Origin: JBEKTY01 sp049515555 | GTDB taxonomy: Bacteria; Planctomycetota; Planctomycetia; Pirellulales; Thermoguttaceae | Reading direction: 5' to 3' | Assembly (NCBI GenBank): GCA_049515555.1 | Contig: JBEKTY010000129.1 | Location: 1-24,048, forward strand | DNA: 24,048 nt | In this document: one piece after another, positions 1-7,329 of the stretch | Layout: every line of letters begins with the position of its first letter | Numbering within the stretch: position 1 is the stretch's first letter | The notes under the pieces: model-generated | Databases searched by the model: none | What the model was told of the DNA's origin: nothing | The model's input: only the letters and a program-made list of their open reading frames with translations | Position numbers and translations under genes: made by a program

Positions 1-2177
1 ACAGCGGCCTGCGGTACACGCAATTCCATTCCTGCGCCCTGTGCTCGCCGACCCGCGCCGCGCTCGTCACCGGCCGCAACCATCATTCGGCCGGCTTCGG
101 CGTGGTAGCGGAACAAGCCACGGGCTACCCGGGTTACGACTCGATCATCACCCGCGACAAGGCGACCATCGGCCGCATCTTGAAGGACAACGGCTATCGG
201 ACGTCGTGGTTCGGCAAGGACCACAACACGCCGGCCTTCCAGGCCAGCCAGGACGGTCCCTTCGACCAGTGGCCGATCGGGATGGGCTTCGAGTATTTCT
301 ACGGATTCGTAGGGGGTGACACCAGCCAATGGCAGCCCAACCTGTTCCGCAACACAACGCCCATCTACCCCTATGTCGGTCAGTCGGGCTGGAACCTGAC
401 CACCGCCCAGGCCGACGACGCCATCGCGTACATGAAACGCATCAACACCCTGGCCCCCGAGCAGCCGTTCTTAGTTTATTATGTGCCCGGCGGAACGCAC
501 GCTCCGCACCATGCGACGCCGGAATGGATCAGCAAGATCAGCGGCATGCACCTGTTCGACAAAGGCTGGAATGAGCTCCGCGAGCAGATCTTCGCCAATC
601 AGAAGACACTGGGCGTGATCCCGCCGGATGCCAGGCTCACGCCCTGGCCGGACAAGCTGTTGAAGAGATGGGACGCGCTTTCGGCCGACGAGAAGAAGAT
701 GTTCATTCGCCAAGTGGACGTTTACGCCGCGTATCTGGCCTACACCGACCACGAGATCGGGCGTGTGATCCAGGCGCTCGAGGACATCGGCAAACTCGAC
801 AATACGCTCGTGATCTACATCAGCGGCGACAACGGCTCGAGTGCCGAGGGCACGCTCATCGGTACGCCCAACGAGGTCGCCATGTTCAACGGGGTCGAGG
901 TTCCCGTGGCGGCCCAGTTGAAGCTCTTCTACGACGCTTGGGGTTCGGACAAGACCTACAACCACATGGCCGTGCCGTGGACCTGGGCCTTCGACACGCC
1001 GTTCTCGTGGACCAAGCAGATCGCCTCGCACTTCGGCGGGACGCGGCAGGGCCTGGCGATCTCGTGGCCGAAGGTCATCAAGGACCAGGGCGGCATCCGC
1101 CACCAGTTCCATCACGTGATCGATGTGGTGCCGACGATCCTCGAAGCCGCCGGCATTCGCCAGCCCGGCGTGGTCGACGGCATCCAGCAAAGCCCGATCG
1201 AGGGCGTGAGCATGGCCTACACGTTCGACAAGGCCAACGCCACTGCGCCTTCGAAACACCATACGCAGTATTTTGAGATGATGGGCGACCACGCGATCTA
1301 TCACGACGGCTGGATCGCCAGCACGAAGGTCATGCGGCCGCCCTGGGTTGTGGCCGGCTTGGTGAGCCAGGACCCCGCCGGCTTCCCCTGGGAGTTGTAC
1401 GACCTGAGCCGGGACTGGACGCAATGCGATGACGTGGCCGACAAGAACCCGGCGAAGCTGAAGGAGCTGCAAGACCTGTTCTGGGTCGAGGCGGCCAAGT
1501 ACCAGGTCCTGCCGCTGGATGCCTCGGTGGCCACGCGGCTCGTCGCGCCGCGCCCCAGCATCACGGCCGGGCGCAGCGAGTTCACCTGGTCCGGCGAGCT
1601 GACGGGCACGCCCAACGGCGATGCGCCGAGCATCCTTAATGCCTCCTACAACTTCAAGGCGGAAGTCGAGATCCCCCGGGGCGGCGCGGAGGGAATGATT
1701 GTAACGCAGGGCGGCCGGTTCGGCGGATACGGCTTCTATCTGCTCAAGAGCAAGCCCGTGTTCCTCTGGAACCTGGTGGACCTCAAGCGCACACGCTGGG
1801 AAGCTCCCGAGGCCCTCTCGCCCGGCAAGCACACGCTGGAGTTCGACTTCAAGTACGATGGCCTTGGCCCTGCCACGCTGGCCTTCAACAACCTCAGCGG
1901 CATTGGCCGCGGCGGGACCGGCGTGCTCAAGGTCGATGGCGATCAGGTCGCCAGCCGGAAGATGGAACGCACCATCCCGCTGATCCTCCAGTGGGACGAG
2001 AGCTTCGACGTGGGCGCCGACACCGGCACGCCGGTTTGCGACAAGGACTACCAGTGCCCGTTCAAGTTCACCGGCAAGCTCGACAAGCTGACGCTGAAGA
2101 TCGAACGGCCGACGCTGACGCCCGAAGACGTCAAGAAGCTTGAACAGGCGCAGCGGAACAACCGCGCGAGCGAGTAG
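1..2177 (+). CDS. Arylsulfatase, formylglycine-dependent (5' end outside window)
   Basis: A sulfatase of the alkaline-phosphatase superfamily that would hydrolyse sulfate esters, in planctomycetes usually on sulfated polysaccharides, in the periplasm or outside. The frame is open from position 3 to the TAG at 2175-2177, so the start and any signal peptide lie upstream. The signature CSPTR is at 42-56, followed by the family's TG of LVTGRNHH; its cysteine is the one converted to formylglycine. A second signature variant, GYRTSWFGKDHN, follows about 50 residues later. The metal-binding aspartate-asparagine pair is in SGDNGSSAEG, at about 822-851. The last 200 residues form the C-terminal beta-rich domain of the long arylsulfatases. 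The 3' end overlaps the next reading frame, and the tail (EQAQRNNRASE) may have been reshaped by that junction. The family is certain; the substrate cannot be told. No formylglycine-generating enzyme is in the window. Confidence 0.93.
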   Translation, partial: SGLRYTQFHSCALCSPTRAALVTGRNHHSAGFGVVAEQATGYPGYDSIITRDKATIGRILKDNGYRTSWFGKDHNTPAFQASQDGPFDQWPIGMGFEYFYGFVGGDTSQWQPNLFRNTTPIYPYVGQSGWNLTTAQADDAIAYMKRINTLAPEQPFLVYYVPGGTHAPHHATPEWISKISGMHLFDKGWNELREQIFANQKTLGVIPPDARLTPWPDKLLKRWDALSADEKKMFIRQVDVYAAYLAYTDHEIGRVIQALEDIGKLDNTLVIYISGDNGSSAEGTLIGTPNEVAMFNGVEVPVAAQLKLFYDAWGSDKTYNHMAVPWTWAFDTPFSWTKQIASHFGGTRQGLAISWPKVIKDQGGIRHQFHHVIDVVPTILEAAGIRQPGVVDGIQQSPIEGVSMAYTFDKANATAPSKHHTQYFEMMGDHAIYHDGWIASTKVMRPPWVVAGLVSQDPAGFPWELYDLSRDWTQCDDVADKNPAKLKELQDLFWVEAAKYQVLPLDASVATRLVAPRPSITAGRSEFTWSGELTGTPNGDAPSILNASYNFKAEVEIPRGGAEGMIVTQGGRFGGYGFYLLKSKPVFLWNLVDLKRTRWEAPEALSPGKHTLEFDFKYDGLGPATLAFNNLSGIGRGGTGVLKVDGDQVASRKMERTIPLILQWDESFDVGADTGTPVCDKDYQCPFKFTGKLDKLTLKIERPTLTPEDVKKLEQAQRNNRASE

Positions 2178-2640
2178 CGGCAGCAACATCACCTACCAGG
2201 GCGATCAGGTGTATTACGGCGACCAGCCGGTCGCCACGGCCGACCAGTACTACCAGCAGGCGTCGGATTTGGCCCAGAGCGCACCCCCGCCCGAGCCCCA
2301 GAGCACCGACTGGATGCCGCTGGGGGTCTTTTCGCTCGTGCAGGGCGATCAGGCCGACTCTAACACCATGTTCCAGTTGGCGCTCAACAAGTCGGGGGCC
2401 ATTGCGGGCAACTATTACAGCGCCGTCGCGGGTTCCACGCTTCCCGTCCATGGAGCGGTGGACAAGCGGACGCAGCGGGTCGCCTGGACCGTGGGCGACA
2501 ATAAGACCACGGTGTTCGACGCGGGCCTGAGCAGCCTGACCAAGGACGAAGCCCCGGTACTGCTGCCCTACGGCAAGGAGCGAACGCAGCAGTGGATGCT
2601 GGTGCGCATCAAACAGCCCGAGCCGGGGGAGCAGCAGTAG
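2140..2640 (+). CDS. Orphan 'mu-protocadherin-like' C-terminal domain (probable remnant)
   Basis: From about position 2176 the frame encodes a compact domain beginning GSNITYQGDQVYYGDQPVA and ending RTQQWMLVRIKQ. It contains W-M-P-L-G-V-F and V-D-K-R-T-Q-R-V-A-W-T-V-G-D blocks that I recognise from the C-terminus of planctomycete proteins usually labelled mu-protocadherin or cell-surface protein. In those proteins a signal peptide and a repetitive N-terminal part come first; here neither exists. The frame has a stop at 2116-2118, and the only early start is a TTG at 2140 inside the sulfatase gene, with at best a weak AAGAAG upstream. The sulfatase stop lies 37 bases into this frame. The likely reading is the 3' remnant of a larger gene joined to the sulfatase tail by a deletion. 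Translational coupling to the sulfatase cannot be excluded. The molecular function of the domain is unknown. Confidence 0.6.
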   Translation: MNRRSGTTARASSGSNITYQGDQVYYGDQPVATADQYYQQASDLAQSAPPPEPQSTDWMPLGVFSLVQGDQADSNTMFQLALNKSGAIAGNYYSAVAGSTLPVHGAVDKRTQRVAWTVGDNKTTVFDAGLSSLTKDEAPVLLPYGKERTQQWMLVRIKQPEPGEQQ

Positions 2641-2843
2641 GGCGCGGCGATCAAGGCGTAACCAGCGTAGGACCCAATAGTACGGATGTTTTGCCGGGCA
2701 CGGCTGTAGCCCCCCGGCCTTGCTCCGCCCAGCACCGAAGGTGTGTGCCAGCTTCAGCCCCGGACAACGTCCTGGGGCAGAATCGTCACCAGACCACCTT
2801 AGCCGCGGTTTCTTGCTCGATCGGCAGGCCGGCGGTCGCCGAG

Positions 2844-2849
2844 TATAAT
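2844..2849 (+). promoter_or_regulatory. Candidate -10 box (TATAAT)
   Basis: A perfect TATAAT stands alone in GC-rich sequence 30 bases before the ATG at 2879. No convincing -35 box lies 16-18 bases upstream; the nearest TTGCTC is about 26 bases away. If used, transcription would begin near 2856 and give a leader of about 23 bases. The rest of the 238-base gap between 2641 and 2878 shows nothing recognisable. Confidence 0.4.
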
Positions 2850-2878
2850 GGCGGCTACGCATATCCCCGGGGGCCAAG

Positions 2879-4495
2879 ATGTCTGGGCGATGGGATTACC
2901 TGATTCTTACGGCTTCACACGAGCGGCAGGCGGCCGGCTACGAGGCCCAATTGCGGCTGCGAAAGAAGGCGGGCCTGTTGGACGAGGTGGGGGCGGTCAT
3001 GGCCGTCGCCGATGCGCAGGGCAAGCGGGTGGGCAGCGGCGGGAGCACGCTGGATTGCCTGATGCGCGTGGTGGGCCGGGAGATGGCCCGCGGGCCGGCT
3101 GCGGCGCCCGGCTGGCCCGCGATCGAGCAGGTGCTGCGGCGGTTACGGATTCTGATCCTGCACGCCGGCGGCGATTCACGCCGCGTGCCGGCCTATGGTC
3201 CCTGCGGCAAGATCTTCTCGCCGCTGCCGGGCCGGCCCGCCGGGCCGGTGATCTGCACCCTCTTCGATCGGCTTTTCCCTCTGCTGCGTGACTTGCCGCC
3301 GGGGCCGGCCGGGGCCGGTCAGATCGTGGTCGCCGCCGGCGACGCACTGGTGATGCTGGATCCCGCGGCCGTCCGCCTGGACCGGCCGGGCATCACCGCG
3401 CTGGCGGCCTATGCCGCGCCCGAGGTGGCCGGCAAGCACGGCGTGTTTTGCACCGATTCCACAGGCCGGGTGCGGCGGTTCCTGCAGAAGGCCAGTCCGG
3501 CGGAGCAAGCCCGCTGCGGGGCAGTGCGCCCCGACGGCCGCGCACTGCTGGACGTGGCCGTGATGAGCTTCGACGCCCGGGCCGCCGTGGCCATGCTTCG
3601 GGCGCTGGACGTGGAGGCCGGGCCCGCCGGGGCGGCCTTCTCACCCGCCATGGAGCAGCTCGTGCTCGAGCGGGGCCTCGATCTCTATCGCGAGGTCTGC
3701 TGCGCTTTGGGCTCGGAGACCACGGTCGAGGATTATCGCGCCAGCGTCGCCGCCAGCGGCTCGACCTGGCCGGCCGGGCCGCTGGCCAGGCTGCACCGCG
3801 AGCTGTGCGGAGTGCCCTTCCACGCCGAAGTTCTCAGCGAGTGCGGGTTTCTGCATTTCGGCACGACCCGCCAGCTTATCACCAGCGGGCAGGAGCTGCT
3901 GGGCCGCGACCTGGGTGGCACGCAGGCCCGCGCCCTCTTGAATCTCAACAACCGCCGCGACGGCGGGCGAATCGAAGGCGCCGACTCCTGGGTCGAAGGC
4001 TGCCGCTTGGCGGCCCCGCTGCAACTCGCCGGGCAGAACGTGGTAGTCGGGGTCGACGTTGTCGAGCCGCTCACGCTGCCGCAAGGCGCCTGCCTGGACG
4101 TGCTTGCCGGCCGCACGCCGTCGGGCAAAGCCGTCTGGTTCGTCCGCTGCTACCACGTGGCCGACACGTTCAAGGACTCCGTCCACGGGGGGGCAACGCT
4201 GCTGGCCCGGCCGCTGCTGGAGTGGCTGGCCGCCTTGGGCGTCGACCCGGCCGACGTGTGGGACTCGACCACTGCCGCCGCGCAGCGGAGCCTGTGGAAC
4301 GCTCGGGTCTTTCCCGCCGTCGATTCCGCGGCCGGTTATCGGCAGTGGCTTTGGATGTTCGAACCGCGGTCGGGGCCGGAGCGGAAGCAGGCCTTTCTGG
4401 CCGCCGAGCGCTTCAGCCCGGCCGAAATGGCCTTGTTGGCCGATCTGGACGCGTTCTACGCCCGCCGCACGCGGTTTGCGCTCCAGCCGGGATAG
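2879..4495 (+). CDS. Fucose-1-phosphate guanylyltransferase / L-fucokinase N-terminal-type protein
   Basis: A 538-residue protein of the L-fucokinase/GDP-fucose pyrophosphorylase family (PF07959). Members join fucose-1-phosphate and GTP to give GDP-fucose for glycan synthesis. The nucleotide-binding loop GSGGST is at residues 52-57, and the family block HAGGDSRRVP at 95-104 is followed by a GK at 110-111. The second half has short repeated Gly/Asn-rich strands, such as LLNLNNRRDGG, as expected of a left-handed beta-helix. Bifunctional relatives of about 950 residues carry a GHMP kinase after this; it is absent here, so a separate kinase would be needed to make GDP-fucose from free fucose. The ATG at 2879 is chosen because the conserved N-terminus (WDYLILTAS) starts there. 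The stop TAG is shared with the left end of the palindromic element at 4493. Its substrate could be another deoxy or heptose sugar. Confidence 0.78.
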   Translation: MSGRWDYLILTASHERQAAGYEAQLRLRKKAGLLDEVGAVMAVADAQGKRVGSGGSTLDCLMRVVGREMARGPAAAPGWPAIEQVLRRLRILILHAGGDSRRVPAYGPCGKIFSPLPGRPAGPVICTLFDRLFPLLRDLPPGPAGAGQIVVAAGDALVMLDPAAVRLDRPGITALAAYAAPEVAGKHGVFCTDSTGRVRRFLQKASPAEQARCGAVRPDGRALLDVAVMSFDARAAVAMLRALDVEAGPAGAAFSPAMEQLVLERGLDLYREVCCALGSETTVEDYRASVAASGSTWPAGPLARLHRELCGVPFHAEVLSECGFLHFGTTRQLITSGQELLGRDLGGTQARALLNLNNRRDGGRIEGADSWVEGCRLAAPLQLAGQNVVVGVDVVEPLTLPQGACLDVLAGRTPSGKAVWFVRCYHVADTFKDSVHGGATLLARPLLEWLAALGVDPADVWDSTTAAAQRSLWNARVFPAVDSAAGYRQWLWMFEPRSGPERKQAFLAAERFSPAEMALLADLDAFYARRTRFALQPG

Positions 4496-4614
4496 TGCTC
4501 TGTCGGTTCTTCGATTGATGGGTGGCACGCCCTGAAAGGGCGTGGTGAGCCGCCCAGCCACGCCCTTTCAGGGCGTGCCACCCATTTCATCAAACCACCT
4601 TTGACAGAGCACTA
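4493..4614. repeat. Palindromic MITE-like element with TA ends
   Basis: The terminal inverted repeats TAGTGCTCTGTC (4493-4504) and GACAGAGCACTA (4603-4614) are perfect over 12 bases. Inside them lies a perfect 28-base inverted repeat (4518-4545 and 4558-4585) around a 12-base loop. Each 28-base arm is itself a hairpin: CACGCCCT-GAA-AGGGCGTG at 4526-4544 and the matching copy with loop TTC at 4559-4577. The outermost TA on both sides fits a TA target duplication, as produced by IS630/Tc1-mariner transposases. The element has no coding capacity and so would be non-autonomous. It fills the gap between two convergent genes, and its left TA is the TA of the upstream TAG stop. The large hairpin could also end transcription from both sides. 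Confidence 0.75.
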
Positions 4615-4622
4615 GCCGAGGA

Positions 4623-6866
4623 CTATCGCTTCTCGTTCCGCTCGGCCAAACGGTGCATCTCCTCCCGCAACTGCTGCATCTGGCGGGCGATTTCGCCGAC
4701 CGCGCCGCGCAGCTCCTCGATCTCCCGCGGATTGACCGAACCGGCAGGTCCACGCGGCGCGGGGCCCGCACCAGGGGTCGGCCCGGGCCGGCCGTCGCGA
4801 CCCTGTCGGGCGTCGCCCGAGCACGCCGCCTGCATCCGCTCGGCCATCTGCAATATTCCATCCGCCTCCCGACCCAGGCCGGCGGCCTTCAAATTGTCGG
4901 CCGCAACCCGCAGGTGCTGGACGCGGGCGGCCATGTCTTCGGGCGATAGCGGGCGACCGCCGGGCATCCCGACCTCGCGCCCGCGATCACCAGGCCCGGC
5001 CTCGCGTCCGCGTTCAGCAGGCCTAGCCTCGCGCCCGCGATCACCAGGCCCAGCTTCGCGCACACGATCACCAGGCCTAGCCTCGCGCCCGCGATCACCG
5101 GCCCCGGCCTCGCGCCCACGATCACCAGGCCCAGCCTCGCGCCGTTGATCACCAGGCCCGGCCTCGCGCCGGCGCTCACCGGCCCCAGCCTCGCGTCCGC
5201 GCTCACCAGGCCCAGCCTCGCGCCGTTGATCACCCGGCCCGGCCTCGCGTCGCTGATCGCCCGGCCCAGCCTCCGGTCCGCGCGGGGCCAGCCTGGAATA
5301 GATTGCCTTTGCCTCGCGTTTCACGCTTTCGGCCTCGTCGTGTTTACCCTCTCTCTCCAACTGGTCGACCTTTTGCCGGAGTGATTGAAGCTGCTGGCGG
5401 ACTTTCTCCCGCTCGGGGTCGCCGCGGCCCGGGCCGGCGGGCCCCGGCTCACGCCGGCGATCGCCCGGCCCGGCCTCCGCTCCGCGCGGGGACAGCTTGG
5501 CCATGATCGCCTGTGCCTCCTGCTTCAGGCGCTCGACCTCCTCGTGCTTGCCCTCTTTTGTCAATTGCTCGACCTTCTGACGGATCGACTGTAACTGCTG
5601 ACGCAGTTGCTCCTGCTCGCCAGCGGAAGGGGCCGCGGGCCTGGCCGATCGCACGGCGGGTTGATCCTCGGCCGAGGCCGGCGCCGCACCGCCCAGCACC
5701 GTGCCAACTGCCACGGCGGCCAACGAACAACGCCACGAACTGCTGAACACACTCATCGTCGTCGCTCCTTGCATGAAGGGAACCTGGGACGGCGCCCAGG
5801 CAGTACCAAGAACAGCCAGAACTGTGAACAGAACCGGCAAGACGAGCTGGGCGCAGGCCAACCGGGCAGGGCGCGGCGCCGGCCGGGAACCGCCGCCGAG
5901 CCGCAGCAGCCGCTCGACGCGCCGACCCAGGCCGGAGCGGAACCCGCCCTCGACCGAGAGCCAAGCCAGGGCTTGCGGCCGCAGCAGCCGCCGCCCCAGG
6001 TGGACCAGCGACTCGGCCAGGGCGCACGGCCCGCCGGGCAACAAGAGGCTCGCCTCGTCGGCCGCCGCTTCGCTTGCCGCGCGCAACTGCCGCCGCGACC
6101 ACCAGGCCAGCGGATGCCACCATAGCAGACCACACGTCAAAAGCGCCACGCCGTGCCAGGCCGGATCCCCCGCCGCCAGATGCGCCAATTCGTGGGCCAG
6201 CACGGCGTCTTGTTGCCGGGGATCGAAGTCGTCGGTGAACGCGGCCGGCAGTACGAGCACCGGCCGCAAAGTGCCGAACACCACCGGCGCGCCCAGCCGT
6301 TGGCAGAGCAGCACGCGAACCGGCCGGCGAACCGCCAGCCGCGCCGCCATGGCCCGCACCCGCTCAAGGGTCGCCGCGCCGCACGGTGCGCCGCATTGCC
6401 GGCGGAAGGCCACCAACAGGGCCCGGGCCCACGCCATGCGGGCCAGAATCGCCCCCGCCCCGACGGCCCAAATCACCGCCGGCCACCAGATGCCCTGCGG
6501 GGCCGCGGCGGCCGCCGGCGGGCAAACGGTTTCCACCGCCGCCGCATAGGCAAGAACCGATTCCACCTCGGCGACGGGCATCACCACGGGCACGGGCATC
6601 ACCACGGGCACGGGCATTTCCGGCCGGGCCGCACCTCGCGCCGGGCGGCACAACTGCACCAGCCCGGGAGCGATCCCCGTCAGCTCGAACCCCACCAGGG
6701 CCCACAGACTGAGCGTCACCGCCCGCCACAACGTTCGCTGCCAAATCCCACAGCGGAGCCAGCCCCGGGCCGCCGCCGCCCCCGCCACAATCACCGCCGC
6801 GCCGACGCCCAGCACGACGCATAGCTCCCGCCACAATGCCGGTTCCGGCGCAAGGTAATTGGGCAT
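4623..6866 (-). CDS. M56 (BlaR1/MecR1-type) peptidase fused to a secreted coiled-coil repeat protein
   Basis: The N-terminal part is a membrane-embedded zinc peptidase of family M56, expected to sense a signal and relieve repression by its BlaI partner. It has several hydrophobic segments, the block PVVFGTLRPVLVLP near residue 200, the zinc motif HELAH at about 225-229 and a downstream Glu (SEAAADE, about 266). A last membrane segment (LVLPVLFTVLAVLGTAWAP) follows. From residue 371 the frame continues with a second signal peptide ending APASA, two similar 46-residue coiled-coil modules (encoded at about 5485-5625 and 5281-5420), eleven 9-residue Arg/Glu/Gly-rich repeats and a C-terminal coiled coil, 747 residues in all. 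The ATG at 6866 is chosen over the GTG at 6884 because AGGGGAG stands five bases before it. It lies 14 bases after the blaI stop, so the two genes are co-transcribed. The M56 assignment is firm; the role of the tail is unknown. Confidence 0.85.
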   Translation of the reverse strand: MPNYLAPEPALWRELCVVLGVGAAVIVAGAAAARGWLRCGIWQRTLWRAVTLSLWALVGFELTGIAPGLVQLCRPARGAARPEMPVPVVMPVPVVMPVAEVESVLAYAAAVETVCPPAAAAAPQGIWWPAVIWAVGAGAILARMAWARALLVAFRRQCGAPCGAATLERVRAMAARLAVRRPVRVLLCQRLGAPVVFGTLRPVLVLPAAFTDDFDPRQQDAVLAHELAHLAAGDPAWHGVALLTCGLLWWHPLAWWSRRQLRAASEAAADEASLLLPGGPCALAESLVHLGRRLLRPQALAWLSVEGGFRSGLGRRVERLLRLGGGSRPAPRPARLACAQLVLPVLFTVLAVLGTAWAPSQVPFMQGATTMSVFSSSWRCSLAAVAVGTVLGGAAPASAEDQPAVRSARPAAPSAGEQEQLRQQLQSIRQKVEQLTKEGKHEEVERLKQEAQAIMAKLSPRGAEAGPGDRRREPGPAGPGRGDPEREKVRQQLQSLRQKVDQLEREGKHDEAESVKREAKAIYSRLAPRGPEAGPGDQRREAGPGDQRREAGPGERGREAGAGERRREAGPGDQRREAGPGDRGREAGAGDRGREARPGDRVREAGPGDRGREARPAERGREAGPGDRGREVGMPGGRPLSPEDMAARVQHLRVAADNLKAAGLGREADGILQMAERMQAACSGDARQGRDGRPGPTPGAGPAPRGPAGSVNPREIEELRGAVGEIARQMQQLREEMHRLAERNEKR
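4973..5269 (-). repeat. 27-bp tandem repeat encoding a 9-residue motif (11 copies)
   Basis: Eleven consecutive 27-base units run from 4973 to 5269, with a decayed twelfth at 5270. On the coding strand each gives a nonapeptide close to REAGPGDRG, with variants R/Q, D/E, P/A and K-free charge pairs. Units differ by a few bases each, so the array is not a recent perfect expansion. The protein segment is hydrophilic, with alternating charge, and probably a flexible or extended linker between the two coiled-coil regions. Confidence 0.9.
5754..5770 (-). promoter_or_regulatory. Internal Shine-Dalgarno and ATG within the M56 frame
   Basis: On the minus strand AAGGAG (5770-5765) is followed after eight bases by an in-frame ATG (5756-5754). 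That ATG opens a typical signal peptide, MSVFSSSWRCSLAAVAVG, ending in an Ala-Ser-Ala cleavage motif. This is a better initiation site than most in the window, and it would give a separate secreted protein of 377 residues ending at 4623. It suggests that the distal half was, or still is, an independent gene. Confidence 0.6.
6576..6617 (-). repeat. 18-bp tandem repeat in the M56 gene
   Basis: The unit GGGCATCACCACGGGCAC occurs twice in a row (6576-6593 and 6594-6611), followed by a third partial copy, GGGCAT. In the protein it appears as the repeated residues PVVMPV in a loop between predicted membrane segments. It keeps the reading frame. Confidence 0.8.
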
Positions 6867-6880
6867 GGTTGCTCCCCTGC

Positions 6881-7264
6881 TCACTTCCGCTGCTTATGCT
6901 CCTCGATCAACTGCTCCAGGCGAGCAAACTCCCGCCGGCTAACCTCACGGCTCTCCAGCAAATGGCTCATGGCATCGGCCAGGCTGCCCGCAAACAGGCG
7001 ATCCACCAGGTCGTCGGCCATGCTGCGGGCCACTTCGTCGGCGCCCACCAGCGGCTCGTACACGAATCGCCGGCCCTCCTGCCGATGCCCCACCAGGCGC
7101 CGATCTTCCATCTTCCGCAGCATCGTGGCCACGGTCGTGTAGGCCAGCGGCTCGCCCGAGAGTTGCCCCTGAACCTCGGCGACCGTAGCCGGCGCCGCCT
7201 TCCACAGGACTTGCATAATCTCCAATTGCAGAACGCCCAATCGGTAATTTGGCTTGTGTGTCAT
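6881..7264 (-). CDS. BlaI/MecI/CopY-family transcriptional repressor
   Basis: A 127-residue winged-helix repressor of the BlaI/MecI family (PF03965), which dimerises on short palindromes and is inactivated when the partner M56 peptidase triggers its cleavage. The N-terminal block RLGVLQLEIMQVLWKAAPAT and the recognition-helix block AYTTVATMLRKMEDRRLVGH fit the family. The C-terminal third (residues 80-127) is the helical dimerisation domain. Length is typical. The ATG at 7264 has GGAG eight bases upstream. Its stop TGA (6883-6881) lies 14 bases before the M56 start, so the two form an operon under the promoter at 7301-7329. It should repress its own operon through the dyads there. Other targets are unknown, since no beta-lactamase gene is nearby; in planctomycetes such pairs are numerous and mostly unstudied. 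Confidence 0.93.
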   Translation of the reverse strand: MTHKPNYRLGVLQLEIMQVLWKAAPATVAEVQGQLSGEPLAYTTVATMLRKMEDRRLVGHRQEGRRFVYEPLVGADEVARSMADDLVDRLFAGSLADAMSHLLESREVSRREFARLEQLIEEHKQRK

Positions 7265-7288
7265 AGAACGGGCTCCTTGCCGCAGTCA

Positions 7289-7316
7289 ACTACTCAGGTA
7301 ATACTACCAAAGTAGT
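7289..7316. promoter_or_regulatory. Twin 14-bp dyads, probable BlaI-type operators
   Basis: The perfect dyad ACTAC-CAAA-GTAGT is at 7303-7316. Directly next to it is ACTAC-TCAG-GTAAT (7289-7302), with the same layout and one mismatch. The TAC/GTA core is the pattern bound by BlaI/MecI/CopY repressors. The first dyad overlaps the -10 box and spacer and the second covers the expected transcription start, so binding would block the promoter. Confidence 0.75.
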
Positions 7317-7329
7317 TTATTTTCGTCAA
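7301..7329 (-). promoter_or_regulatory. Sigma70-type promoter of the blaI-M56 operon
   Basis: On the minus strand TTGACG (7329-7324) is followed after exactly 17 bases by TAGTAT (7306-7301). That is a near-consensus -35/-10 pair, 37 bases before the ATG. The -10 box and spacer are covered by a dyad fitting a BlaI-type operator. Confidence 0.8.

Noticed and set aside
471..2192. 573-codon minus-strand frame opposite the sulfatase
   Set aside because: A shadow of the GC-rich sulfatase coding strand; composition is Arg/Ala/Leu/His-heavy with no domain.
3448..4518. 356-codon frame within the fucose-type gene
   Set aside because: Arg/Ala/Gly-rich shadow frame; the real protein in another frame has recognisable family motifs.
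4973..5269. Possible CRISPR-like array
   Set aside because: Units are contiguous without spacers and encode an in-frame protein repeat.
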